Below are positions 32,609-41,073 of a DNA stretch of 41,201 nucleotides, piece after piece (position 1 is the first letter of the stretch; each line of letters starts with the position of its first letter). The notes below the pieces were generated by a model. That model was not told the DNA's origin and made no database searches. It was given only the letters and a program-made list of their open reading frames with translations. The stretch comes from Chthoniobacter flavus (GTDB lineage Bacteria > Verrucomicrobiota > Verrucomicrobiia > Chthoniobacterales > Chthoniobacteraceae), in contig CAMAUX010000049.1 of the NCBI GenBank assembly GCA_945861435.1, positions 1 to 41,201 on the forward strand, given 5' to 3'. The position numbers and the translations under genes were made by a program.

Positions 32609-33913
32609 TCAACGCCCCACCTGCTCCACCGCCTGCTCCTCCACCAACGGCCGCACCGGAAGCGCCGGCTTCATCGCAGCCCGCAATTGCGCCGGGGACA
32701 CCTCACCCTCCCACCGACTGATCACCACCGTGGCCACCCCGTTGCCCACCAGATTCGTCAGCGCCCGGCACTCACTCATGAACCGATCGATCCCGACCAA
32801 GAGCGCCATGCTCTCCACAGGAATCGTCCCGACCGCCTGCAACGTGGCCGCCAGCGCGATAAACCCCGCCCCCGTCACCCCGCTCGCCCCCTTTGAAGAA
32901 AGCATCGCCACCAGGAGCAGCGCCACCTGCCCCCGGAGATCGAGTGGCGTCCCGGTGGCTTGGGCAAGGAACACCGCCGCCATCGCCATGTAGATGTTCG
33001 TCCCGTCCAGGTTGAAACTGTAACCGGTCGGGATCACGAGCCCCACCGTCCCCGGCTTGCACCCCAGCGCCTGCAGCTTGCGCATCATCCCCGGGAGAGC
33101 CGTCTCGCTGGAACTGGTGCCCAGCACCAACAGCAATTCCTCGCGCAGATACAAAACGAAGCGCACCACGGAGAATCCGGCCACACGCGCGATCGCTCCC
33201 AGCACCCCAAACACAAACACGGCTGCGGTCAGGTAAAAGCCCCCCATCAACAACGCAAGCCGGCTCAAGGACCCGATGCCGTAACTGCCCACCGTGAACG
33301 CCATCGCACCAAACGCCCCCACCGGCGCCACCTTCACCACGATCGCGATGATCCCAAAGAAGAACTCTGTCAGCCGCTCGATCCCGCTCAAAAGCACCCG
33401 CCCCTTCTCCCCCATTCCCGCAAGCGCAAACGCACTCAACCCCGCGAGCAGCAGCACCTGCAACAGGTCCCCCTTCGCAAAGGCATCCACAAAACTATGC
33501 GGAATGATGTTCAGCAAAAACTTCACCGTCCCCTGCTCCTGCGCCTGGCTCACATAGCCCGCCACACGCGCCCCATCCACATGCCCCCCAGTCTCGAACC
33601 CCACACCCGGCTTGAGCAAATTGACCACCACCAACCCAAGGATGAGCGCCAGCGTCGACACCACTTCGAAGTACAGCAGCGTCTTCCCCCCCACGCGCCC
33701 CAACCGTCGCAAGTCCCCCATCGACGCGATCCCGTGCACCACCGTGCAAAAAATAATCGGCGCGATCCCCATCTTCACAAGACTCACAAACCCGTCCCCC
33801 AACGGCTTCAGATCCCTGCCCAAACCCGGCCACATCCACCCCACCGCCACCCCAAGCAGCATCCCAATCATCACCTGCACATAAAGAATCCGATACCACG
33901 GGAGGCGTGCCAT
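32609..33913 (-). CDS. Dicarboxylate/amino acid:cation symporter (DctA/GltP family)
   Basis: The product is 434 residues, an inner-membrane elevator-type transporter of the DAACS family, which imports C4-dicarboxylates or glutamate/aspartate with protons or sodium. The two re-entrant loop regions and substrate motifs are clear: [14 protein letters not shown] (hairpin 1 serine-rich motif), [15 protein letters not shown] (TM7 NxDGT-type), [14 protein letters not shown] (hairpin 2) and [18 protein letters not shown] (TM8 Asp, Arg, Asn). The [11 protein letters not shown] form and TM8 sequence fit DctA-like members slightly better than GltP; the substrate stays open. The ATG at 33913 is preferred over an in-frame TTG at 33925. 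It is divergent from dprA with 163 bases between the starts. Confidence 0.93.
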   Translation of the reverse strand: MARLPWYRILYVQVMIGMLLGVAVGWMWPGLGRDLKPLGDGFVSLVKMGIAPIIFCTVVHGIASMGDLRRLGRVGGKTLLYFEVVSTLALILGLVVVNLLKPGVGFETGGHVDGARVAGYVSQAQEQGTVKFLLNIIPHSFVDAFAKGDLLQVLLLAGLSAFALAGMGEKGRVLLSGIERLTEFFFGIIAIVVKVAPVGAFGAMAFTVGSYGIGSLSRLALLMGGFYLTAAVFVFGVLGAIARVAGFSVVRFVLYLREELLLVLGTSSSETALPGMMRKLQALGCKPGTVGLVIPTGYSFNLDGTNIYMAMAAVFLAQATGTPLDLRGQVALLLVAMLSSKGASGVTGAGFIALAATLQAVGTIPVESMALLVGIDRFMSECRALTNLVGNGVATVVISRWEGEVSPAQLRAAMKPALPVRPLVEEQAVEQVGR

Positions 33914-34076
33914 GGCCGGATTCAACGCTCAGGGCACGCCACGCCGCAACCGCTTTCCTTCACAACCCCGCCTTCCCTCGCCCACCGAAGACAGCCCGCA
34001 GCCACAACCGGGAAGCTCACCCCTTTACTCCACCCACCCCCAAGCCTAGCGTGCGCCCCACCCCGCACCGCCCACG

Positions 34077-35210
34077 ATGAACCGCACGGAAGCCTGCATC
34101 GCCCTCAACCTTATCCCCCAGCTGGGACCGGTGCGGCTGCGCAAACTTCTGGAGGTGTTCGCCGAACCTGAACGCATCCTCGGAGCACGCGCCTCCCAGC
34201 TGAAGACCGTCGAAGGCATCGGCCCCGAACTCGCCGAATCCCTCTCCAAGTGGGAGGACCGGGTGGATCTCGCCGCCGAACTGCGCGCCATCAACGCCTT
34301 CGGCGCCCATGTGACCACTCCATGGGCCGATGATTATCCGCGCCACCTCCGCGAAATCTACAACCCCCCGATCGTCCTCCACGTGTGGGGCAACCTGATG
34401 GAACGCGACAACCGGGCGGCCGCCGTCGTCGGCTCGCGCAAGTGCAGCCCCTACGGCCTCGAATGCGCCCGCAAACTCTCCTTCCAACTCGCCTACGCCG
34501 GGCTCACCGTCGTCAGCGGCCTCGCACGCGGCATCGACACCGCCGCTCATCAGGGCGCCCTCGCCGCCAAGGGACGCACCATCGCCGTGCTCGGTTCCGG
34601 TCTCAACGACCTCTACCCGCAGGAAAACCTTGCCCTCGCAGAAAAAATCGCCGCACAGGGCGCAGTCGTCAGCGAGTACCCCATGGCCATGCCTCCGAGC
34701 ACGGTCAACTTCCCCTACCGCAACCGCATCGTGGCCGGATGGGGACAGGGACTTCTTGTCATCGAAGCCGGCCTCAAAAGCGGCGCGCTCATCACCGCCA
34801 ACCAAGCCATCGAACACGGCCGCACCGTGTACGCCGTACCCGGCCCCATCGATCGCGCCACCTCCGCCGGCACCAACCAACTCATCCGCCAAGGAGCCCA
34901 ACTGGTCACCTCCGCCGCTGACCTGCTCGACGACCTCCAAACGCTCCTCCCCCCCGATCCGCCCCACAGACGCCACACCGCTCCCCCCTCCCCAGCGCCA
35001 TCCACGCCTTCCCCCATCGAGGCATCCGGAGACGAAAAACTCCTCCTCGAAGCACTCTCCACTGGCGAGCTCACCATCGACGAACTGGTCGGAAAAACGG
35101 GCCTCGGAGCCTCCCAAGCCAGCGCCACCCTCCTTCAGATGGAGCTCATGCATTTGATCCAAGCACTTCCCGGACAACGATTTAGAACCCGCACAGGACA
35201 GGGCTCGTAA
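34077..35210 (+). CDS. dprA: DNA processing protein DprA (Smf)
   Basis: This cytoplasmic single-strand DNA-binding protein protects incoming DNA and loads RecA during natural transformation. The product is 377 residues. An N-terminal helix-hairpin-helix-like region (LIPQLGPVRLRKLLEVF, VEGIGPELAESL) is followed by the Rossmann-like DprA core (about 85-290). Its signatures are AAVVGSRKCSPYG, VVSGLARGIDTAAHQGAL, TIAVLGSGLNDLYP, NFPYRNRIVAGW, GLLVIEAGLKSGALITANQA and VYAVPGPID. A proline-rich linker and a C-terminal winged-helix domain (about 318-370, LTIDELVGKTGLGASQAS) complete it. It precedes a topoisomerase gene, the classic dprA-top neighbourhood, with a 111-base gap. Its presence is compatible with natural competence but does not prove it. 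Confidence 0.96.
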   Translation: MNRTEACIALNLIPQLGPVRLRKLLEVFAEPERILGARASQLKTVEGIGPELAESLSKWEDRVDLAAELRAINAFGAHVTTPWADDYPRHLREIYNPPIVLHVWGNLMERDNRAAAVVGSRKCSPYGLECARKLSFQLAYAGLTVVSGLARGIDTAAHQGALAAKGRTIAVLGSGLNDLYPQENLALAEKIAAQGAVVSEYPMAMPPSTVNFPYRNRIVAGWGQGLLVIEAGLKSGALITANQAIEHGRTVYAVPGPIDRATSAGTNQLIRQGAQLVTSAADLLDDLQTLLPPDPPHRRHTAPPSPAPSTPSPIEASGDEKLLLEALSTGELTIDELVGKTGLGASQASATLLQMELMHLIQALPGQRFRTRTGQGS

Positions 35211-35220
35211 AAAAAGCAGT

Positions 35221-35250
35221 TTGACCAACTCCGAAAAGCTCCCATAGGTT
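35221..35250 (+). promoter_or_regulatory. Weak candidate promoter of the topoisomerase gene
   Basis: TTGACC at 35221-35226 (5 of 6 consensus positions) is followed after 18 bases by TAGGTT at 35245-35250 (3 of 6). It lies just after the dprA stop codon and would give a leader of about 65 bases. The -10 box is poor. Confidence 0.25.
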
Positions 35251-35321
35251 GCGCCCCCGCAAGAGCCGGGCACGCCCCCCGCAGCCCCTGTTTTTCACGC
35301 CCGCACAGCTCCCTTCCGCTC

Positions 35322-37895
35322 ATGTCCAAGACCCTTGTCATCGCCGAAAAACCCAGCGTCGCCGGCGACCTCGCAAAGGTCCTCAACGTCAAAAAGCAGG
35401 GCGACGTCTTTGAAAACGACCAGTACGTGATCTCCTCCGCGGTGGGGCATCTGCTGGAACTCATCGCCCCGGCCGGCGTCGAAGTCGCCCGTGGCAAGTG
35501 GAAGCTCGAGAACCTTCCCGTCCTCCCCATCGAGTTCGATCTCAACCCCATCGAACGCAACGCCCCACGCCTCACCCTCCTCAAGCGCCTCCTCAAGCGC
35601 AAGGACGTCACCGACGTCATCAACGCCTGCGACGCCGGCCGCGAGGGCGAACTCATCTTCCGCAACATCCTCAAAGGCACCGGCGTCCACAAACCCGTCA
35701 AACGTCTGTGGCTCCAGTCCATGACCCCGGACGCCATCCGCACCGCCTTCACCCGCCTGCGTTCCGACGAGGAGATGCGCCCCCTCGCTGACGCCGCCGT
35801 CAGCCGTTCCGAGGCCGACTGGCTCGTGGGCATCAACGCCACGCGCGCCCTCACCGCCCTTAACTCCATCGGAGGCGGCTTCAACAAAACCACCTCCGGT
35901 CGCGTCCAGACTCCCACCCTCGCCATCCTCGTCGATCGCGAACAAAAAATCCGCGCCTTCAAGCCGCGCACGTACTTCGAGGTCTTCGCCGACTTCGGCA
36001 TCCAGTCCGGCGCCTACCGCGGCCGCTGGTTCGACCCTTCATTCAAGAAGGGCGCCGAGGAAGACACCCGCGCCGAACGTATCTGGACCCGCCCTCAGGC
36101 CGACGCCATCAAAGCCAAGTGCGAAGGCAAGCCCGGCCGGATCGAGGAGGAAAAGAAGCCCACATCCCAAGCCTCCCCGCTTCTCTACGACCTCACCACC
36201 CTGCAGCGCGAAGCCAACTCGCGCTTCGGCTTCCCGGCGCGGATGACACTCCAGATCGCCCAGTCCCTCTACGAGAAGCACAAGGCGCTCACCTATCCCC
36301 GGACGGACTCGCGTTACCTGCCCGAGGACCACGTGGCCACCGCCAAGCACGTGCTCGCAAGTTTCGAAGATCCCACCCTCCTCTCGCACGCCCGCAAGGC
36401 CCTGGAACGCGGATGGGTCGTCCCCAACAAGCGCATCTTCAATAACGCCAAGGTCAGCGATCACTTTGCCATCGTCCCCACGGGCACCCCGCCGCGCAAC
36501 CTCTCGGAAACCGAGCAGAAGATCTACGACATGGTGTCGCGGCGCTTCATCGCCGTATTCCATCCCCCGGCACGCTTCGAAGTCACCACCCGCATCACCA
36601 TCGTCGAGAGCGAACACTTCAAGACCGATGGCAAAATCGTCGTCGATCCCGGCTGGCTCGCAGTCTACGGACGCCAGACCGATGGCGACGGCGACTCCGA
36701 CAAGGTGATCGTCCCGTTCGTCCCTCCGGAAATGGCCCGCACCGAGGCCATCGAGATCAAGGAGAGCGAAACCAAGCCACCGCCACGTTTCAACGAAGCC
36801 ACCCTTCTCAGCGCCATGGAAGGCGCCGGCAAGATGGTGGACGACGAAGATCTCCGCGATGCCATGAGCGAACGCGGCCTCGGCACACCCGCCACCCGCG
36901 CACAAACCATCGAAGGCCTTCTCACCGAGGGCTACCTCATCCGCGAACAGCGCGAACTCATCGTCACCGCCAAGGGCATCTCCCTCATCACCCTCCTGCG
37001 CCACGTCCACGCCGAGACCCTCACCAAGCCAGAACTCACCGGCGAATGGGAATTCAAGCTCAAGCAAATGGAGCGCGGCGAAATCTCCCGGGCCACCTTC
37101 ATGGAGCAAATCCGCCGCCTCACCACCGACATCGTCGAGAAGGTGAAGGAAAAGGCCGGTGTCGACGTCGACCAATCCCAGTTTCACGACCTTCCCGCCA
37201 CCTGCCCCAAATGCGGCGGCACACCCTTCAAGGAAACCTTCCGCACCTACGAGTGCGCAAACGCCCAGTGCAAGCTCACCCTCTGGAAGACCATGGCGGG
37301 CCGCGAATTCGAACGGGAGGAAGTCCTCAAACTCCTCACTGAGAAAAAGGTCGGCCCCCTTGAAGGCTTCCGCAGCAAACTCGGACGCGCCTTCGCCGCC
37401 GCCATCGTCATCGGCGAGGACGGCAAACAGAAGTTCGACTTCGAGAAGGATGACAACGGCGATTCCACCGAAACCTTCACCCCCCTCAACAACGAACCCC
37501 TCGGCTCCTGCAAGGTCTGCAATGAGGGACAGGTCTTCGAAACCGCCAACGCATTCGTCTGCGATCGCCACCACAAAAAACAGTGCGCCTTCCGCATGGG
37601 CAAACTCATCCTCCAGCGCGAGATCGCACGCCCCCAAGTCGTCAAACTCCTCGCCGAAGGCAAGACCGACCTCCTCAACAAATTCATCTCCAACCGCACC
37701 AAACGCGCCTTCTCCGCTCATCTCGTCATCGGCAAGGAAGGCAAGGTCGGCTTCGAATTCGAACCCCGCGAAAAGAAGCCCGCGCGCAAAACTGGCCCAC
37801 CCAAGCTTTCCACCGCAGCCATCGCCTCAAAGATCGCCAAAGCGCCGCGGGCCCGCCAGTCCCCTCCGGCCCCTGAAGCATCCGATCCCGTCTGA
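35322..37895 (+). CDS. topB: Type IA DNA topoisomerase, topoisomerase III-like with C-terminal repeats
   Basis: The enzyme cuts one DNA strand through a 5'-phosphotyrosine, relaxes negative supercoils and resolves linked DNA. The product is 857 residues. The N-terminal Toprim domain starts TLVIAEKPSVAGDLAKVLN (Glu9) and has NACDAGREGELIFR near 104, the DAGREGE form common in TopB. The catalytic tyrosine is Tyr325 in YPRTDSRYLP. RGLGTPATRAQTIEGLL (about 530) closes the core. The C-terminal 220 residues hold a four-cysteine zinc motif (CPKCGG, then two further Cys) and two topoisomerase C-terminal repeats (about 660-710 and 760-810, each ending in an IVIG-EDGK or LVIG-KEGK strand). The Lys/Pro-rich tail is probably a DNA-binding tether. 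It sits where topA usually follows dprA; whether a separate topA exists cannot be seen here. Confidence 0.88.
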   Translation: MSKTLVIAEKPSVAGDLAKVLNVKKQGDVFENDQYVISSAVGHLLELIAPAGVEVARGKWKLENLPVLPIEFDLNPIERNAPRLTLLKRLLKRKDVTDVINACDAGREGELIFRNILKGTGVHKPVKRLWLQSMTPDAIRTAFTRLRSDEEMRPLADAAVSRSEADWLVGINATRALTALNSIGGGFNKTTSGRVQTPTLAILVDREQKIRAFKPRTYFEVFADFGIQSGAYRGRWFDPSFKKGAEEDTRAERIWTRPQADAIKAKCEGKPGRIEEEKKPTSQASPLLYDLTTLQREANSRFGFPARMTLQIAQSLYEKHKALTYPRTDSRYLPEDHVATAKHVLASFEDPTLLSHARKALERGWVVPNKRIFNNAKVSDHFAIVPTGTPPRNLSETEQKIYDMVSRRFIAVFHPPARFEVTTRITIVESEHFKTDGKIVVDPGWLAVYGRQTDGDGDSDKVIVPFVPPEMARTEAIEIKESETKPPPRFNEATLLSAMEGAGKMVDDEDLRDAMSERGLGTPATRAQTIEGLLTEGYLIREQRELIVTAKGISLITLLRHVHAETLTKPELTGEWEFKLKQMERGEISRATFMEQIRRLTTDIVEKVKEKAGVDVDQSQFHDLPATCPKCGGTPFKETFRTYECANAQCKLTLWKTMAGREFEREEVLKLLTEKKVGPLEGFRSKLGRAFAAAIVIGEDGKQKFDFEKDDNGDSTETFTPLNNEPLGSCKVCNEGQVFETANAFVCDRHHKKQCAFRMGKLILQREIARPQVVKLLAEGKTDLLNKFISNRTKRAFSAHLVIGKEGKVGFEFEPREKKPARKTGPPKLSTAAIASKIAKAPRARQSPPAPEASDPV

Positions 37896-37977
37896 TCGCG
37901 ACGATCTCAGAAGCCCCAGCTCCCAAGGAGCGCCATCCTCGACAAGGCCGCCGCACCCGGCCTAGATTCCGCCCGTT

Positions 37978-38823
37978 TTGACCACCCCGTCGACACTCGC
38001 CATCATCGCCGGCAACGGTGCCTACCCACTCGCCATGGCCCGCTGCGCACGCGCGGCCGGCGTCCCCGCCATCGTCGCCGCCGCTTTCGAAAACGAGACC
38101 AGTCGCGAACTCATCCCCCTCGTCGACCAGATCGAATGGATGCGCGTCGGCCAACTCGGTCGCATGCTCAAGTTTCTCAAGAACTCCGGCGCCACCCACG
38201 CCGTCATGTCCGGCCAGATCCACCCGAAGAACCTCTTCGACCTGCGTCCCGATCTGAAGGCCCTCGTGCTCCTCGGCAAACTGCGCGCGCGCAACGCAGA
38301 ATCCATCTTCAGCGCCATCGCAGAAGAGGTCGGCAAACTCGGCGTCACCCTCCTCCCCGCCACCACCTACATGGAGGAGTTCCTCGCCCAACCCGGCCTC
38401 ATCGGTGGCCCCAAGCTCAGCCGCCGCGAAGAACAGGACGTCGCCTACGGCTTCCACATCGCCAAGGAAACCAGCCGCCTCGACATCGGCCAGACCGTCG
38501 TCGTCAAAGCCGGCACCGTCCTCGCCGTCGAAGCCTTCGAGGGCACCAACGCCACCATCCAGCGCGGAGGCGAACTCGGCCGCAAAGACGCCGTCATGGT
38601 CAAGGTCTCCAAGCCCCGGCAGGACTTCCGGTTCGACGTCCCCGTCGTCGGCCCCCTCACCCTCGAGGCCGCCCACAAAGCCCGCATCCGCGTCATCGGC
38701 GTCGAAGCCGGGTGCACCCTCCTGCTTGAACCCGAACGCCTCCTCGCACTCGCCCGCCAGCACAGCATCTCCCTCTTCGGCCTGAGCCCGGAACCCAACG
38801 CCAGCGCCCCTTCCAGCCCATAG
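37978..38823 (+). CDS. lpxI: UDP-2,3-diacylglucosamine diphosphatase LpxI
   Basis: LpxI hydrolyses UDP-2,3-diacylglucosamine to lipid X and UMP in lipid A synthesis, replacing LpxH in many bacteria. The 281-residue protein has the LpxI N-terminal domain (LAIIAGNGAYPLAMARCARA) and the DUF1009 core with GQLGRMLKFLKNSGATHAVMSGQIHP, LGVTLLPATTYMEEFL, DIGQTVVVKAGTVLAVEAFEGT and KARIRVIGVEAGCTLLL. The start is a TTG at 37978; no ATG occurs in frame before the conserved GNGAYP motif except after it, so the TTG is needed. lpxB follows two genes later, with an oxidoreductase between, so the three form a lipid A operon with gaps of only 17 and 25 bases. Confidence 0.93.
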   Translation: MTTPSTLAIIAGNGAYPLAMARCARAAGVPAIVAAAFENETSRELIPLVDQIEWMRVGQLGRMLKFLKNSGATHAVMSGQIHPKNLFDLRPDLKALVLLGKLRARNAESIFSAIAEEVGKLGVTLLPATTYMEEFLAQPGLIGGPKLSRREEQDVAYGFHIAKETSRLDIGQTVVVKAGTVLAVEAFEGTNATIQRGGELGRKDAVMVKVSKPRQDFRFDVPVVGPLTLEAAHKARIRVIGVEAGCTLLLEPERLLALARQHSISLFGLSPEPNASAPSSP

Positions 38824-38842
38824 CCCACAGCCCACCGCCCAT
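38815..38842. repeat. Four-unit heptamer repeat spanning the lpxI/oxidoreductase junction
   Basis: Four 7-bp units read AGCCCAT, AGCCCAC, AGCCCAC and CGCCCAT (consensus NGCCCAY). They cover the last codons and TAG stop of lpxI, the 17-base spacer and the first two bases of the next ATG. The last unit is a phase-shifted match to the perfect array at 41074-41201. Confidence 0.7.
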
Positions 38843-39845
38843 GATCAACCCCATCCGCGCCGGCGTCATCGGCACCGGCAGCATCGGCAAAAACCACGCG
38901 CGCATCCTCGCTGAAATCCCCGATTGCAAGTTCACCGCCATCTACGACACCAACCGCGCCACCGCTGAGGAACTCGCCGCACGCTACGGCGCAGTCGCAG
39001 CCCCAAGCCTCGAGGAATTCGTCACCTTGGTGGACGCAGCCACGATCGCCACACCCACCCCAAGCCATTACCCGGTGGGCAAACTCCTGCTCGAGGCCGG
39101 CAAACACATCCTCGTTGAAAAACCCATCACCGAGAACACCGCCGACGCCCACGCCCTTTCCAAACTCGCGCAGGAACGCGGCCTCGTTCTCCAAGTAGGC
39201 CACATCGAACGCTTCAACCCCGCCCTCAGCGCCCTCGAGGCCCGCCTCAAACAACCCCGCTTCATCGAAAGCCACCGCCTCTCCCCCTACCCAAACCGCA
39301 GCACCGAGATCGGCGTCGTACTCGATCTCATGATCCACGACCTCGAGATCATCCTCCATCTCGTGCGCTCCCCGCTCGCCTCCGTACACGCCGTCGGCGT
39401 CCCCGTCCTCAGCCGCGGCGAAGACATCGCCAACGCCCGCCTCTGCTTCGAAAACGGCTGCGTCGCCAATATCACCGTCAGCCGCATCAGCCCCGAACGC
39501 ATGCGCAAAATCCGCGTCTTCCAAGACAGCGGCTACCTCTCGCTCGACTACCAAAAGCAGGAAGGCTTCATGTACCGCCTCGCCGATGAGGGCCAGATGG
39601 AAACCTCCTTCCTCAAAAAACTCCTCGCCACCAAGGACGAAACCATCGTCAGCGAATTCGCCGGCAAACGCATCGTCCGCGAACCCGTCGAAGTCGTGAA
39701 AGGCGAACCACTGCGCAACGAGATCGCCGCCTTTCTCCAGTGTGCACGCGAGGGCTCCCAGCCCAAGGTCTCCGGCCACCAAGCCACCGTGGCTCTCGAA
39801 CTGGCTCTCGAAATTACCCGCCAGATCGAACAGCGCCAACCCTGA
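38841..39845 (+). CDS. Gfo/Idh/MocA family oxidoreductase in the lipid A operon
   Basis: The product is 334 residues. An N-terminal Rossmann domain (AGVIGTGSIGKNHARIL, about 7-23) is followed by ATPTPSHYPVG, the EKP motif at ILVEKPITENT (about 90-100, catalytic Lys) and GHIERFNPAL. The C-terminal alpha/beta domain contains DLMIHDLEIILHLV, whose His and Asp are family-typical. The cofactor is expected to be NAD(P). Its place between lpxI and lpxB with short gaps indicates a lipid A or UDP-sugar substrate. GnnA, the UDP-GlcNAc 3-dehydrogenase that makes diamino-sugar lipid A, belongs to the same family, but its partner aminotransferase GnnB is not in the window, so that assignment is only a possibility. 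Cytoplasmic. Confidence 0.9.
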   Translation: MINPIRAGVIGTGSIGKNHARILAEIPDCKFTAIYDTNRATAEELAARYGAVAAPSLEEFVTLVDAATIATPTPSHYPVGKLLLEAGKHILVEKPITENTADAHALSKLAQERGLVLQVGHIERFNPALSALEARLKQPRFIESHRLSPYPNRSTEIGVVLDLMIHDLEIILHLVRSPLASVHAVGVPVLSRGEDIANARLCFENGCVANITVSRISPERMRKIRVFQDSGYLSLDYQKQEGFMYRLADEGQMETSFLKKLLATKDETIVSEFAGKRIVREPVEVVKGEPLRNEIAAFLQCAREGSQPKVSGHQATVALELALEITRQIEQRQP

Positions 39846-39870
39846 GCTCCAAAGAGACCGCCTCCCCGCG

Positions 39871-40995
39871 ATGAAACTCCACCTCGTTGCAGGAGAAGCC
39901 AGCGGCGATGCCCGCGGCGCAGAACTCATGCGCGCACTCCTCGCCCTCCATCCGGACTGCTCCTTCTCCGGCGCCGGTGGCCCCAAAATGCACGCCATCG
40001 CAGGTGGCAACTTTCTGGACTGGGCCCACGAAGCCGTCGTCGGCCTCTGGGACGTCCTCAAAAAATACGGCTACTTCAAGCACCAGCTCAGCCGCATGCT
40101 GCGCGAAATCGCCGCCCTCAAACCCGACGCCGTCCTCTTCATCGACTACCCGGGCTTCAACCTCCGCCTCGCCAAAGCCCTGCGCGCGCGCCACCCCCAC
40201 CTCAAACTTCTCTACTACGTCAGCCCACAGGTCTGGGCATGGAACCGCGGACGCATCCCCAAAATGGCGCGCTTCCTCGACCTCATGCTCTGCATCTTCC
40301 CCTTCGAACCCCCGCTCTACCAAAGTTCCGGCCTCAAGGCCCTCTTCGTAGGCCACCCCATGCTCGACTCCCTTCCATCACGGGACCAAGCACCCCCACG
40401 CGATCCCTCCCTCATCGCCCTCCTCCCCGGCAGCCGCGAAAAGGAAGTGCGCCGCATCTTCCCCGCCATGCTCGAAACCGCGCGCGAAATGCTCCGCCGC
40501 TCGCCTCAGCTCCGCTTCGCCACAGCCGCCGCCTCCGAAAAAGTCGCCCACAGCATGCGCGAAATCCTCGCCGAGCAAGGCCTCGACGAATCGTCCTGCC
40601 CCATCTCGTCCGCCGGCGCCCACCACCTCATGCAGACCGCACGCGCGGGCATGGTCGCCTCCGGCACCGCCACTCAGGAAGCCGCCTGCCTCGGCCTTCC
40701 CATGATCATCGTCTACAAAGTCGCGTGGCTCACATGGGTCGTCGGCAAACGTCTCATCCGCGTCCCCTTCATCGGCATGCCCAACCTGCTCGCTGAAAAA
40801 GAAATCGCTCCGGAGTTCCTTCAGAACGCCGCCCAGCCTCAACCCATGGCAGACGCCATGCTCCGCCTCGTCCACGACCAACCCGCATGGGACCTCGCCT
40901 CCAGCCAACTCCGTGAGGTCGTCGAAAAACTCGGCAACCCAGGAGCAGGCGCCCGCGCTGCAGAAGCCGTGCTCGCCGAAATCCGCACGCATTAA
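39871..40995 (+). CDS. lpxB: Lipid-A-disaccharide synthase LpxB
   Basis: This GT19 glycosyltransferase joins lipid X and UDP-2,3-diacylglucosamine into the lipid A disaccharide at the inner face of the cytoplasmic membrane. The product is 374 residues, the normal size. Signatures in order are LVAGEASGDARGAELM (6-20), FSGAGGPKM, PDAVLFIDYPGFNLRLAK, YYVSPQVWAWNRGR (about 113-126), FVGHPMLD, LLPGSREKEV, ASGTATQEAACLGLPMIIVYK and IGMPNLLAEKEIAPEFLQ. I chose the ATG at 39871, 25 bases after the oxidoreductase stop, because it directly precedes the conserved start; the open frame extends to 39742 inside the previous gene. The 78 bases after the stop lead into the heptamer array, and no clear terminator is visible. 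Confidence 0.96.
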   Translation: MKLHLVAGEASGDARGAELMRALLALHPDCSFSGAGGPKMHAIAGGNFLDWAHEAVVGLWDVLKKYGYFKHQLSRMLREIAALKPDAVLFIDYPGFNLRLAKALRARHPHLKLLYYVSPQVWAWNRGRIPKMARFLDLMLCIFPFEPPLYQSSGLKALFVGHPMLDSLPSRDQAPPRDPSLIALLPGSREKEVRRIFPAMLETAREMLRRSPQLRFATAAASEKVAHSMREILAEQGLDESSCPISSAGAHHLMQTARAGMVASGTATQEAACLGLPMIIVYKVAWLTWVVGKRLIRVPFIGMPNLLAEKEIAPEFLQNAAQPQPMADAMLRLVHDQPAWDLASSQLREVVEKLGNPGAGARAAEAVLAEIRTH

Positions 40996-41073
40996 TCCCT
41001 GCCACCCACCGGCCACACCACAGCCGATCTATTTGTGGAGGAAACCGCTCACCCTTCCTTTTTAGCCGAAGAC

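Noticed and set aside
36039-37721. 560-residue open frame opposite the topoisomerase gene
   Set aside because: Same codon-bias shadow; the plus-strand protein has catalytic motifs and the minus-strand one has none.
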